Assembly (NCBI GenBank): GCA_033296875.1
Contig: MU860079.1
Span: 38,140 to 102,139 of the forward strand
Length of the DNA stretch: 64,000 bases
Source: Achaetomium macrosporum
Taxonomy: Eukaryota > Ascomycota > Sordariomycetes > Sordariales > Chaetomiaceae
Direction of reading: 5' to 3'
This document shows positions 10,961 to 21,503 of the stretch, piece by piece. Position 1 is the first letter of the stretch; each line of letters begins with the position of its first letter. Under the pieces are notes generated by a model. It was not told where the DNA came from. It did not search any database and worked only from the letters and a program-made list of their open reading frames with translations. The translations under genes and the position numbers were made by a program.

Positions 10961-12827
10961 TTATAATATCAGCTTGGGCCTTGAAAAGTCGAATGTCTCG
11001 GGCAAGTCGTGCAGGACCTCCCACCGGTTGAGCGCCCGCCGTTCGAAGAGGTGCGTCCCGGGTTGCCTCACGATGCGCCATCCACGGTCCAGAATCCTCA
11101 ACCAGGTGAGGCTCTTGCACACGACGCCGAACATGATGGCGAAGTACTCGAAACCATCATCTGTGGGATAGGGATCGATGTAACGGTGGCCGTCCTTCCA
11201 GGTGCCGAGACCCTCGGCAAGCCATAGCTCGCGGAGATCCTTCATCTCCAGCATCCTGGCCCAGAACCACTCCATAAAATCCCTGTGCCTCTTCCAATCT
11301 TGATTGACGCCCTGTGTCAGATGCGGCATCCGGATCCTGAGCGACTGCAAGCCGCGCATGTACGGTACGAAGTCCAGCAGTTCCTCGGTATCTTCCGGAG
11401 ACATGGTCTCTGCATGCAGCACAAGACCGCGCAGTCTCAGGGATCGATATGATGGGTCGCGTATCTCTGCAACCCAGCTTGGAGGGCCGTCCTCGGTCAA
11501 CCAATCTTCCGGGTATGGCTCTGGAATCCGGAGAATGATGCGGCTCAGAAAGTCCTGGTCTCCGCACGACAGCAACTCCAAGATCCGGCTGTTCTCCCGT
11601 GGCCATGTTATCTTGCGTATTGCCGGAAGCACACCACACTCCATACCTGGAGGCGAGTTATTCGACGTCAATAACTGGAAGCCCATAGAAAGGCTGAGCC
11701 GGTCGAGGTTTCTTCCGCGCTGGTAATGCACCTGTTCCAGGTGGAGCTCCTCGAGGCAAGCCAGGTCCATGAGCTGCCAGATATAATGGGGTTGATTGTG
11801 CTCTCCCGGCTCATCTATTTCACAGCCGAACCCGAGCCTCAGGGTCTTGAGACGAAGGGGGGTTTCACCACCTTCTGCGTACTGGAGGCACAGCGCTCGG
11901 AAGAAATGACGCTCTCGGGTCTGCCGCCTGTGCTGGAATTGGCCCTCCTTCGTGACGAAACCAATCTTGTGGCGCAGAGACAGCTCCAAATGGATTACGT
12001 TTGGCGCGCCCTTGAGGATGGCGACCAGCTGCTCCACGTGAGTGGAAGGGCACTCGGCGTCATACTGGAGGTCAGTGAGGTACAAGATGCGCAGATGCGG
12101 AAAGTTGAAGGTCGAGAAGACACGAAGGTCAAATGGGAGGTTGTCCAACTTGGCCATGGCGCTTGATTCCGACGGCGTCTCGTAGTTTCCATGCCTCGTA
12201 ACCTTTCTCGGGAGCACGCGTAGTCCCAACGTGTCATCCCTCAAGGCTTTGATGTTGATGGCCTGGATGTTGGTATGATTTGTTGATGGAATTCGGATGG
12301 CTATTAGAAGTGTTCGGGCATGGCAAAGAAGGTACTACTTACAGCGCTGAAGGAAGATGATGAGATCGAGAACTCTAGGCATGTGTCGAGCATTGAAGCA
12401 GCGTAGGCGCCGCATCCGCTTCAGCGTTTGCTGGAGCTGAACGAGGATGGTGTCGACCTCTTTCTTGAAACACTACTCTGCCATATTGCCGAGCTCGGCT
12501 TCCCAGTTGCCACCATGATAGGACCTCATCTTCGCGTGTACTTCGGGTGCCACGACCGTCATGTCTACCGAGACCGAATGTATTAGGTTCCCCAACTCGT
12601 ACGAGTACTGTTCACAGAAAGGAAGATTGCCGGTCGGATACAACACTTGGAGATTCCGCAGACGGATGGACCGCCAGATGAGGACTCGTGCGACCCTGTG
12701 GATGCGCTGCATGCTAGCGCGGCGTTCTTGAGGTCCGTACGGTCTGTGCGATAACTCAGAAAGGCCAAGCCGAGTTCAGCAATTCCAAGACATGTTCGGC
12801 GCGGTTTCGGAGTCCCCATTCCGCCAT
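10961..12827 (-). pseudogene. F-box/leucine-rich-repeat-like gene with disrupted N-terminal half
   Basis: The C-terminal exon (12262-10961) is one open frame of about 433 codons with LRR-like spacing (HLRILYLTDLQ, LKTLRLGF, LEELHLEQV, LRLRGLVLH). Upstream pieces look coding but do not join. DLKNAALAC at about 12740 must shift frame to continue as IHRVARVLIWRSIRLRN. That frame then meets an in-frame TAG at about 12478-12480. The next segment (LVQLQQTLKRMRRLRCFNARHMP) ends at a good donor (GTAAGT, 12342) whose phase does not match the acceptor at 12263. F-box/LRR proteins of this kind act as substrate adaptors of SCF ubiquitin ligases. Here the F-box region is the damaged part, so I call a pseudogene. 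A shorter product from the intact exon is possible. Confidence 0.6.
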
Positions 12828-13533
12828 CTGGCCGGGATTGACTCGCGATGCTTGCGGGAGAGCTGTCCAAAGGGCTAATGCTAGTGGTATATCGAGTCCG
12901 GGGAACTGTGAGCTGCAAAACTGGGGATGATGAGAAAATACAGAAGGAATACTAAAGCAGATGGTAAGGGGATCAAGAAACAAAGGAACACAGGAGGTGC
13001 GGTGAGAGCAGGGACAACTTATAAGCAAGGATGACAGCCTCAGACTTCGTGGCGTAGGGCAAAGCTTCCGGTTTGGAAGGCAAATTTGGATTTGTTTGGT
13101 CGAGGTTGCTCCCAGAGACATCAGAAACCATCCGATCTTTGCCTGCCATACAAGAACGGAAGGAGCCTTGGAAGGAAGTGAGAAAGCAACATTGTGGTCC
13201 TCACGAATCATTCTCTCTTTTATGCCGCGTCCCAGCCGTCGATGCTGGAGTTTTCTGAATCCACATGCATTTCATCTTTCTGGACAAGTATCCCAGCAAC
13301 CGCCAACCATTCGTCCAGCAAGAAAGATTCCAACCAAACTCTACCCTCAAGGTTCAAGTTCGCACTTCCTCGCTCTCTTTCCAGTTTCCAGTGTTCCACA
13401 CCCACACCCCGCACACCTACGGTAGGTACCTGGGTTCCACCGTGACGGTTGAGGTGATTCACACGAAAGGGGCGATCCAGCAGCGCCAACCCGACTTTAC
13501 CAGAGGTGGCTGCCCAGAAACGGTTGCTTCAAG
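12828..13533. other. intergenic, no gene supported
   Basis: It lies between the F-box-like remnant and the 3' end of the OB-fold gene. Short open frames on both strands lack any coherent protein features. It should contain the former promoter of the F-box-like gene. Confidence 0.55.
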
Positions 13534-15018
13534 CTACCCGCCTTCCCCTTCCTCCACCATCATATTTCCCTCCCACCAACCCCTTAGCCGTTCCACCTCC
13601 CCTCGACACCAGTCCAGACTCTCCGGTCTCTGAATCCACCAACTGGTCCCGTTCCGCGGCCTATCACTCACGTACTTTCTCAACGATCCCCCGTCAAACA
13701 AGTGATTCTTGACCCCCAACAGCAGCACCACACGTCCGACCTCGGGGGTGAACTCTTCCGGGTCGAGAAAAACGGAGAGATGGACCCGCTTCGTGGTGCT
13801 CATGTCTGCCAGCCGTGCCGTGCGCTGCTTGAAGGACGGCGCTATGTGCGCCGGCTCGACGCCCGCGAGGGACGTGACCACTGCCAGGACGTTGACCATC
13901 CAGTTTTGCCGGTAGGGCAGGTGGGGGATGGAGGCGAGCGGAGCGAGTTTGAGCGGCTGGAGGGGGTTGATGGGCATCCAGGACGGAGGGCGGGGATTGT
14001 TGTTGGAGGTCACCTGGTTCAGGGCCTGGTTTTGACTTCGGTTTTGTCTGATGATGGCTGCTTCGAGTTCTTGTCTGGGGTCGGGGTCCGAGGCGGGAGC
14101 GGGAGCCGGAGCCGGAGCCGGAGCGGAGATGGCGATGCGGCGCTGCTCGACTTTGGCGGCTGCTATATCGAGGGTCTCGAACACGGAATCGGAGTCGGAG
14201 TCGGTGATGTAGTCTGGTTCATCCGTAACCTTGTTTGAGGAGGGTTTTGAGGGCGGAGTCTTGGACACAGCATCTGGCACCGTTACAGAAGTTTCGTCTG
14301 CCACGAGTTGCTGTATGATATCCTCGTCTTCTTCATCCTCCTCGCTGCCGACATCCTCACCCTTGGTATTCTCCCATTCCCCATCAACAGGACCCTTCTC
14401 ACCTGGCTCTAGAGCCTTATCATCCTCCTCCCCCGCTTGTGATTCTCGTGCCCTCCCCAGTTCCGCTTCCGCCTCCCTCTCCCTCCTCAAAATCCCAACA
14501 TACTCCTCATTCCACCCGACCGTAACCAAGTCCTCCACCACAAGATAGACCACCCTCCGCATCTGCCTTTCCCTCTCCTTCCTCATCCTGTCACTCTCCC
14601 TTTCCAGAACAGCCGGATCCCCAACACTATCATCAACCACCTCTCCCCCGCCTTTCCCCTCTTCCACATCAAGCCAGGCAAGACGGAATTTATCCACCCT
14701 CACATAACACCCCTCCCACACACTGGCCCGATCAATGAAGCAATGCATTTCAGGCTTCACAAAAGCCTGGATACACAGCTCGCCGTCCCCCAGCAGCAAG
14801 CGCACTGCACGCCTGCGACGCCGGCGACGGCCATCTGGTCTTGGTATAGGGACACGCCGTTCAATGGATTCGACTAGGAATATTGAGCCTGGGATGCAGT
14901 ACTTTGTGCGGAGGATGTCGGCTATGAGTGGTTTCGGGTCGAGGGGGTGGGTTGGGTCCAGGGAGATTATGGGGTTATTCTTAGCCGTTGAAGAGGAGGA
15001 GGGTATGGGATTGGGCAT
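13534..15018 (-). CDS. Tandem OB-fold protein, putative single-strand nucleic-acid binder
   Basis: Intronless, 494 aa. An N-terminal beta-rich domain (about residues 40-115) contains VRLLLGDGELCIQAFV and GCYVRVDKFRLA, the strand pattern of an OB fold. A charged, low-complexity middle follows, with acidic runs (EEDEEDEDIIQQ) and an Ala-Pro repeat (APAPAPAPAPASDPDP). A second domain at about 373-450 contains NVLAVVTSLAGV, then ARLADMSTTKRVHLSVFLD, VVLLLGVKNHLFDG and GSLRKY. This second layout strongly resembles the B-type DNA-binding OB fold of RPA70 (vxGvV...LaDxS...vxLtlW...vvavkgarv.dxgGrSLs). The C-terminus is Trp-rich (WWIQRPESLDW). I do not recognise a named orthologue. A role in single-stranded DNA or telomere biology is inference from fold resemblance only. 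Confidence 0.75.
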   Translation of the reverse strand: MPNPIPSSSSTAKNNPIISLDPTHPLDPKPLIADILRTKYCIPGSIFLVESIERRVPIPRPDGRRRRRRRAVRLLLGDGELCIQAFVKPEMHCFIDRASVWEGCYVRVDKFRLAWLDVEEGKGGGEVVDDSVGDPAVLERESDRMRKERERQMRRVVYLVVEDLVTVGWNEEYVGILRREREAEAELGRARESQAGEEDDKALEPGEKGPVDGEWENTKGEDVGSEEDEEDEDIIQQLVADETSVTVPDAVSKTPPSKPSSNKVTDEPDYITDSDSDSVFETLDIAAAKVEQRRIAISAPAPAPAPAPASDPDPRQELEAAIIRQNRSQNQALNQVTSNNNPRPPSWMPINPLQPLKLAPLASIPHLPYRQNWMVNVLAVVTSLAGVEPAHIAPSFKQRTARLADMSTTKRVHLSVFLDPEEFTPEVGRVVLLLGVKNHLFDGGSLRKYVSDRPRNGTSWWIQRPESLDWCRGEVERLRGWWEGNMMVEEGEGG

Positions 15019-15905
15019 TGTGAGGATTCTGGTAGTGGGTGCGGTGAATGCATGATATCTGCGTGGTATCCAGGCAACTGGGAAAAGGCAGGAGGGTTAT
15101 TGGAGCTGTTTGGTGGTCATTGCCATGCCATTCGCTGGGCGACACCTGCGATCTGAACAGGTCGAGTGTGATTCCAAGTGGGGGACCGCGTTTAAGGCGC
15201 GTCTGGTGGGGGAGAGAATTAAATGTTCTCAACCCTATCCCGGACAACCAAAGCACTTCTCTCCTCGTACACAGGACCACACAAAGTGGGAGCAAACACA
15301 GCAGTTCAGGAGGTTTGCATGTGATGGTTCCTGGCTACATGGTCCATAAGCAAGAGGTAGTCTAATCTGCAGTGTTAGGTTTCGTCAGGCCCAGAACAAG
15401 ATCATCCGGAGGCGAGGAACCAAGTAGCTCCTGCACCCCAATAACCTCATCCAACACTTTTGACTGCCACACACTGTTGCTTCCGCCCCAATGGATACAG
15501 ATACTGGTCATTCCGCAACATCTCATAAGTGGTATTCCGCCAGGTATCGAAACTAGTAACTAGCTCTCTAATTAAGCATCGAGGGCCGGGGTAATTAAAG
15601 TAAAGAAAGGGGCAGCAAAGATGCGAAGGAGCTTCGGATACTAAAAGAAAATAGGAGCGAAAGAATTCCGGACCACGGAGTACAGTTTTGCCAACAAGAC
15701 GTAAACACCATAGGCCAAAGGGGGCATGACCTGTAAACCGCATCGAATTGCGCCGCGCTATTCCTCCCCACAAACTCTGCCTCGGACGCCGTCTCCTGTT
15801 GCAAGAGCTTTTGGCACTTCTTTCGCCGGGATATCAAGGGGTTTCGCGGTCATTAACACACAATTACACACTCCGTTGCGTCTCTTGCCAATGTGATCCT
15901 GGGCT
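15019..15905. other. intergenic, no gene supported
   Basis: It contains the OB-fold gene promoter on one side and the septin 3' UTR on the other. Nothing coding is recognisable. Confidence 0.6.
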
Positions 15906-17056
15906 TTAGTAGCCGTTCATAGTCATCCGTTGCGAGCTGCGGCTCATCTCGCGATCCGCTGCGGGGCTGATCGGTCTGCTGCCGTGGCCCTGGGCACTGC
16001 TCTCCTTGAGGGCCAGGAGCTGCTTGGCGCGGAACGTCTCGTAGTGGATCTGAGAAGTCGTCTCGATGAGGTCCTGGAGGTGCGTGCGGAGGAGGAAGTT
16101 CCGGAGATAGACGAATTCGCAGTGGTTCTCGTCCTCCACGTTGATGACACCCCACCGGTTCTGACGACCGCGAACCTGCTTGCCGTTGACAATGATGGAC
16201 TTCTCGGAACCGACAACCGCGAAAGGGATCAAGCTCTGCTCTCGTGGTCAGAGACTCCGTACACACATGATCCCCCCTGGACACGGGGGGCCTACCTTGA
16301 TCTGTTGGTTGACTGCGCGCTCCTCATCGTCAAACTCGTCGTTGTCGTACGGGTACATTCTCAGGTTGTGGAAAGCAAACTCCTCCTTGATGCGCTCCTT
16401 GAACGCCTGCCGCTCCTCAAGGGTGAGCGAATCGGCCTTGGCAATAACGGGGACCACATTAACAACATCGGACAGCTTCTTAAGCACGACAATATCGATC
16501 GGCTTGAGCGAGTGGCCGGAGGGCTGGATGAAGAACAGGCAGCAGTGGATGCGCGTGTCCTGGATATACCGCTCACGCTGAGCAGTAAGCTCCTTCCGGA
16601 GGTAGGCGGAGTGCTGGTCCTTGATGTACTTGACGATGGGATCCCAGCACCGGTCGTTGTTGATCAGATCGCCATAGCCGGGGGTGTCGACGATGTTCAG
16701 CCTCAGGCGGACGCCGTTCTCCTCGATGATGTGCGACACGGACTGAATCTCGGTGGTCGAGCGGATCACCTCGTCGGGATTGAGCCTACCCTTGGAGTCG
16801 ATGAGGTGCGAGGCGAAGATGGTGTTGATCAGTGTCGACTTGCCCAGACCCGTCTGGCCTGCAACGCGAGACACGTCAATCCCAGCTCGGGGGATAGAGA
16901 GTGGAGCACAGGTTCAGCTGGAGGGGGGAACTGACCAACGCAGATGATGTTGAACTGGAAGCCACGCTTGAGCAGCTTGCGCTCGATCTGGGAGGTGATG
17001 CTGTCGAAACCGACGTGGCTTTGGGGATAGATGGTCGCAGCGGGCATCGACGCCAT
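15906..17056 (-). CDS. cdc10: Septin, Cdc10 type
   Basis: Three exons: 17056-16936, 16858-16296, 16235-15906, giving 337 aa. The N-terminus (YPQSHVGFDSITSQIERKLL) and length match the Cdc10 group of septins. The GTPase motifs are intact: P-loop GQTGLGKST (created at the exon 1/2 join), DTPGYGD, and AKAD for guanine recognition. The septin unique element follows (WGVINVEDENHCEFVYLRNFL, TSQIHYETFRAKQL). It ends after a short Ser/Arg-rich tail with no C-terminal coiled coil, as expected for Cdc10, which occupies the centre of the septin hetero-octamer. It should polymerise with Cdc3/Cdc11/Cdc12-type septins at septa, hyphal tips and branch sites. It is divergently transcribed from the bL32m gene. 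A long open frame on the opposite strand is only a codon-bias shadow. Confidence 0.95.
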
Positions 17057-17664
17057 TTTTTCCGGTGTTGCGAGACGAGGTCTCTAATCCAAAAAATAAA
17101 ATAACGATCGAGAATCACGCGCCGTGGGGCAATAGGGCGTGCCGGTAAGTGGAATTCGAGGACGATAGAGTCCGCTGGCGACAAATTGAGACCGAGTGGA
17201 TGCGGTCGGGCGTGGTGTTGAAGGGGGATTTCTTTTGCGGCGGCAGCTCCTCGTAAAGCATAATTTCCATCAAGGGGTCGCTGAGCTGGCCTGGGAAAGG
17301 GGTCGGGAAGCTGTTGGTTCGTGATTGGCTTGTGGGACCCGCCCAGGCACGCAGCCCAATTGGGTTAAGGCGTGCAGTGAACACCCAAGCTAAGATGGGC
17401 CGTGCCAACCCTGTCCGGCCGTCTTCAGGGAATGGAGGATTCCGTTGCCGACATTTTTTCTGGGTGACAACGGCGACCGAACCGACGGCGCGATCACCGC
17501 AGGGGCCTTAGCCAAACAACGACAGGAGGGAATGCTGTAGTTGCATCCTCCCAACAAGAGCAGCGGAGAACTAGGGGAACACGATTGAGCGCCGAGCGCT
17601 TCCCGGGCCAAGTCTACCATCAGCCAGTCGACCGGATCCTCGACGAACTTCCCCATATTTAAAG
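17057..17664. promoter_or_regulatory. shared divergent promoter, septin / bL32m
   Basis: The 608 nt between two start codons facing away from each other must hold both promoters and 5' UTRs. No coding signal is visible. Confidence 0.6.
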
Positions 17665-18134
17665 ATGGCGTTAGCAGCGCCGGTGATGAGGATGGCATCC
17701 TCCAGCGCCTTCCTCCCGAAAATCCTACCTACGACTCTGTTTTCGACATCGAGGATACAGATCTATGCCCAACAGTTCTCGCTACCCCTGTTGCCATCCC
17801 TCACCCTCGCCGTTCCCGTCGGCTTCCAGCTCGGCCTGCCGTCATTACCATCAATCCTCGAAGGGATCTGGGAGTCGATCCTCAAGGCGGTGCCCAAGAA
17901 GAAGACGTCGCACATGAAGAAGAGACATAGGCAGATGGCAGGAAAGGCGTTGAAGGACGTGACTTCACTGTGCAAGTGCCCTGCGTGCGGAGAGATTAAG
18001 AGGATGCACTATCTGTGCCCGCACTGCGCAGCAAGTGAGAGAAGCCATGCCCTGGACCGGCAATTCGCATGCTGACATGGATCACAGAATTGAGGGAGTT
18101 CATGAACAAGGAGGCCCAGGCGAAGAAAGCTTGA
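17665..18134 (+). CDS. mrpl32: Mitochondrial ribosomal protein bL32m
   Basis: Two exons: 17665-18034 and 18088-18134, 138 aa. The N-terminus is Ser/Arg/Leu-rich without acidic residues, as for a mitochondrial presequence. The mature part begins around AVPKKKTSHMKKRHRQ, the basic segment typical of L32. A zinc ribbon follows: CPACG and CPHC spaced by GEIKRMHYL. The second exon finishes KLREFMNKEAQAKKA. In yeast the homologue's maturation by the m-AAA protease is a checkpoint for mitoribosome assembly; the cleavage site here cannot be fixed by eye. It belongs to the large subunit of the mitochondrial ribosome. The start is the first ATG in frame. Confidence 0.93.
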
Positions 18135-18612
18135 ACGGTGTGCTCGTATGTCTACGTTGAGGGTTCACTTGGTCGGTGGAAAGGCATACGCCGAAGGCGT
18201 ATTCGTATATGGCCTCTCCCTCACCTCGAAACCCAGAGGGAGCCATTCGCAGGGTCCGATGTACATATACTGTAACATTATCAGCGCCAAGGTCACGATT
18301 GCTGCAAGCTGTTGGCTGCCACTGTGGGATGGCTAGGCCAGTTCCTTGAAGCAATGGGAAGGGGTTGGAAAGCATTGAAAGGAAGGCCGCCATAGACTCC
18401 ACGGTACGGGAATCGAGCTAGAAACCCAGTTTGGACTCAAACTCATTTCTGTCGCTGGAGTCCGAGGTAGATCGCGGATTGTGAGATCCGATAAGGGAAC
18501 CACAATCGCCTTGAACCCCACCATATTTCCTGCAGCTGCAACTGCGACTGGTACTTCAAAGCATCCTCACAACAAACCACTTCCAGACCCAAAGCGATCC
18601 ATATAAGCGGCA
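18135..18612. other. intergenic: bL32m 3' UTR and Ski8 promoter
   Basis: A 478-nt spacer between two genes on the same strand. No coding or RNA gene is recognised. Confidence 0.55.
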
Positions 18613-19796
18613 ATGGTAAGTTGAACCTCAAATCCACTTGAGAATACTATCACTGACATATTTGCAGTCAAAACAGTACCTCACCGCCCACACAGTGGAC
18701 GAAGGCAAGCTGCACAACCCCGCCATGTTCTTCTTTCTAACCACCAGCTGCTAACACGACCCCAGCACACCCAGCTGAGATCTTCTCCCTCGCGCCCACC
18801 CCGACCTCACTCCTCTCCGCAAGTGGCTCCTCAGCCCTCCGAGTCCACAGCACCACCGACCCCTCCTTCCCCCTCCAACAAACTATCCCAAACGCGCATA
18901 AACTGGGCTGTCACCACATCTGCACGGCGCGCGGCGGACTAGGCAACGTCGCCGCGAGTGTCGGTTTTGGTGGCGAGATCAAAATATGGCGTCTCGGGCC
19001 ATCATCATCAGACGAAAAGAGAAATGAGTGGCAACTCGAGTGGGAACTGCCGCCGTCCAAGACCAACGGCGGCGATGTCTGGGCCGTGGCGCTGAGCGCC
19101 GACGAGGAGTATCTCGCGTGCACGACCAGCGACGGTAGGATCCACGTGTGGGAGATTGGGACGCGGGAGAAGATCCAAACATACGAGACGGGCGCGAGAG
19201 GAGGGGGCAGTTTTGCGATGGCGGTGGATCTGAGTCGCGATGGCAGGCTGACGGCCAGTGGGCATGAGAGCGGTGCCGTGTACGTGTTTAATAATGATGC
19301 TGGGAGGATGGTTTATTCGCTTTCTGGTAAGTTAACTGGGGACTTGAGGAAGCAGGGGGGTAGGCGAGACTTAAGCTGACACTTGGTGGCAGGGCTTGCG
19401 AAGCCTGTCAGGGCCGTTGCATTTTCACCGGGTTGCAAGCGTCTTGCTGCTGCGGGCAACGCGGGCATCATCGCGCTTTATGACATGGAGCATGGCGAGC
19501 ATGTTGGCAACCTCACGACGCCGAGCGGCCGGCCTGCGTGGATTACCTCGCTGGACTGGAACGACGCGGGCGAGTACCTTCTGAGCGGGTCGCTCGATGG
19601 CAAGGTCAAGGTCTGGGATGTGGCACGTGGGGCATGTGTGGCGACGCATAGCGAGACGGAATCGGCCTTGTGGAGTGTCAGGTGGTTGCCCAAGACTGAG
19701 CGGGCGTTGGGGCCAGGCATGGCCAAGAGCGAGATGTTCTGCGCCGCGGGTGCGAGCCGCAGTCTCACCTTCTACCGGGAAGCGACAGGGTCTTGA
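18613..19796 (+). CDS. ski8: Ski8/Rec14-type WD40 protein
   Basis: Four exons: 18613-18615 (only the ATG), 18668-18704, 18766-19326, 19393-19796, giving 334 aa. Intron 2 starts with GC (GCAAGC) and ends CCCCAG with branch CTAAC, a GC-AG intron. Using it restores TVDEAHPAEIFSLAPT, the conserved start of fungal Ski8. WD40 blades are visible as repeats ending IKIWRL, IHVWEI, VYVFNN, IALYDM and VKVWDV, with GH/SD dipeptide signatures such as DWNDAGEYLLSGSLDGKVKV. Ski8 scaffolds the Ski2-Ski3-Ski8 complex that feeds mRNA to the cytoplasmic exosome. In yeasts it also has a meiotic role with Spo11 (Rec14/Rec103). The C-terminus SRSLTFYREATGS fits the final blade. Confidence 0.92.
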
Positions 19797-20594
19797 GTGT
19801 GATGCCTAGGGACTGGTTGCTTCGGGTTGGACAAGATGGGACGAACGCTGGCTTATTATTTGCCCAACTGCTCTGTGGGTGGGATAGACAAAATGCATGG
19901 ACATGGCGCTTGGCCAGAGGAGCTGCTTATTCTGTCAATGACAGCTATAGCTGACTGGTCTACAAGACTAAGGTCCCTCTATGTAACTCCAGAAACCTGG
20001 TTACGGGGTTCACATCGCAAGGGCTTTGGTGTGCTAGACAGCTGTTCATGGAAGCGTGCTGAAAGAGTTTGTCAGTTTGGACGCCTACTGTGCGCTGGCA
20101 TCAGTCTGCCCACCGAAGGAATATATCTTCCAAGTTCCAACCGAGTTTTGCCAGTGAGCTTTTATACATTGCTTATTCACGCTCGATGTGACTTTGTTAC
20201 TCGTTCTGGGTTGAGAAACAAGTCCAACAAGCATCCTTGTTATACAGGAACTCGCTTCAGCGGTCAGTGCTTTTCAGTCTCTTTTATTCACTCGGAGGCT
20301 TGGGACATGATTCGGCTGTCCCACCTCATGATTCCCTTCCAGCTGGTCACGTGAGTTGGCGCATCGTTCGTGACAGCCCGGTTGCCCCGCCAGCGCCCCC
20401 TTTGGGACAGCGCCAAGCGGCATTGCAGCAATCCAGTCGTCATTTCTCCTGCTCCGACTTCCTCCCGATTTCGCAACTCAATCAAACGGTTCGCTCTGTC
20501 CTCAAAATCCTACTCCCATCCCCGAATTGGAGTTGATCCAGTCCCGCTATCTAACCATACTCGAAAAAATCAACCCATTGACGTCACCTCCAAA
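19797..20594. other. intergenic: Ski8 3' UTR and promoter of polymerase-delta subunit
   Basis: Some 800 nt with a frame open into the next gene but no upstream initiator features. A C-rich block (20370-20530) precedes the start codon. No separate gene is supported. Confidence 0.55.
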
Positions 20595-21286
20595 ATGCCG
20601 GCCACCCGCAAATCCACCCGTGCGTCAGCCGGCGCCGGCAAGCAACAAACATTGAGCTTCAAGCACAAAGTCACCAAGGCCATCAAAACCGGCAAGGACG
20701 GCTACAAGTCGCCGTCCCGCACGAGGGAATATGTACCGAAGCCCTCACCCGAGCCCGAGAGCAAGAAAGCGGAGGAGGATGCGTCTTCTCCGACCACCGA
20801 CGAAGAGCATGACCGCGACCTTCCCCAGCCTGAAGTACAAGCACAGCCCGCGGTGCAGGACAAATCCGAGGCGGAGCTCCAAGCCGAAAAGATTACCGAC
20901 AAGGCGATCGAGCGGTACTGGGACCGCATCGAAGCGAGCCGAAGTGCGAGGGCCGTGCACAGGAAGCACACGGAGGGCTTGACGACGGGGGAGAAGGTGC
21001 TGAGGTATTTTGATGTTAGCTCGCAGTATGGGGTACGTATTCGCTCTGCATTTGGTTAACTACCTGATTTCTTGGAGATGCTTGGCTAACTCGTCGTTTG
21101 CTGCAGCCTTGCATCGGCATTACACGGATCAAGCGGTGGCAGCGGGCGCAGAGATTAGGGCTGAACCCGCCGATCGAGGTCCTGGCAGTGCTGCTGAAGG
21201 AGGAGGCCGAGGGTAATAAGGGGATTGAGAGAGCGCATATGGATGAGCTCTTGAACTCAACTGCTGTTGGCTCAGTTGGGGTCTGA
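20595..21286 (+). CDS. DNA polymerase delta small subunit (POLD4/Cdm1 type)
   Basis: Two exons: 20595-21032 and 21107-21286, 205 aa. The N-terminus carries KQQTLSFKHK (Q17-F22), resembling a PCNA-interacting peptide but not a canonical one. A charged, disordered region follows. The conserved C-terminal domain runs from ITDKAIERYWDRIEASR to GEKVLRYFDVSSQYG, and across the intron into PCIGITRIKRWQRAQRLGLN and PPIEVLAVLL. This block is diagnostic of the fourth subunit of DNA polymerase delta (Cdm1 in fission yeast, p12 in humans), which stabilises the holoenzyme. Saccharomyces lacks this subunit. The start ATG is preceded by CACCTCCAAA. The gene converges on the queuosine-salvage gene with a 217-nt gap. 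Confidence 0.92.
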
Positions 21287-21503
21287 GCTGTTGGGGTGCG
21301 AGCATTGCCCGCTCTTCCCTTCGGATCATATGGTTCATATGATTTGTACGATGATGATGGCTTGGGGAATGGCGTTTCGGAGTTCATGAGGGCAGGGGCT
21401 ATGTTTACGCGTTTTTGCACTGAGTCTATTTCCTAGATGGACTTGCTGGCTCTGTTGTGGTCTGCAGCGATTAAGCGCTGTTCTAGAGCTTAGCGAACCT
21501 GGC

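Noticed and set aside
15930..16934. Long plus-strand open frame of 334 codons opposite the septin
   Set aside because: It is exactly antisense to septin exons and introns, has no family features, and arises from the codon bias of the septin on the other strand.
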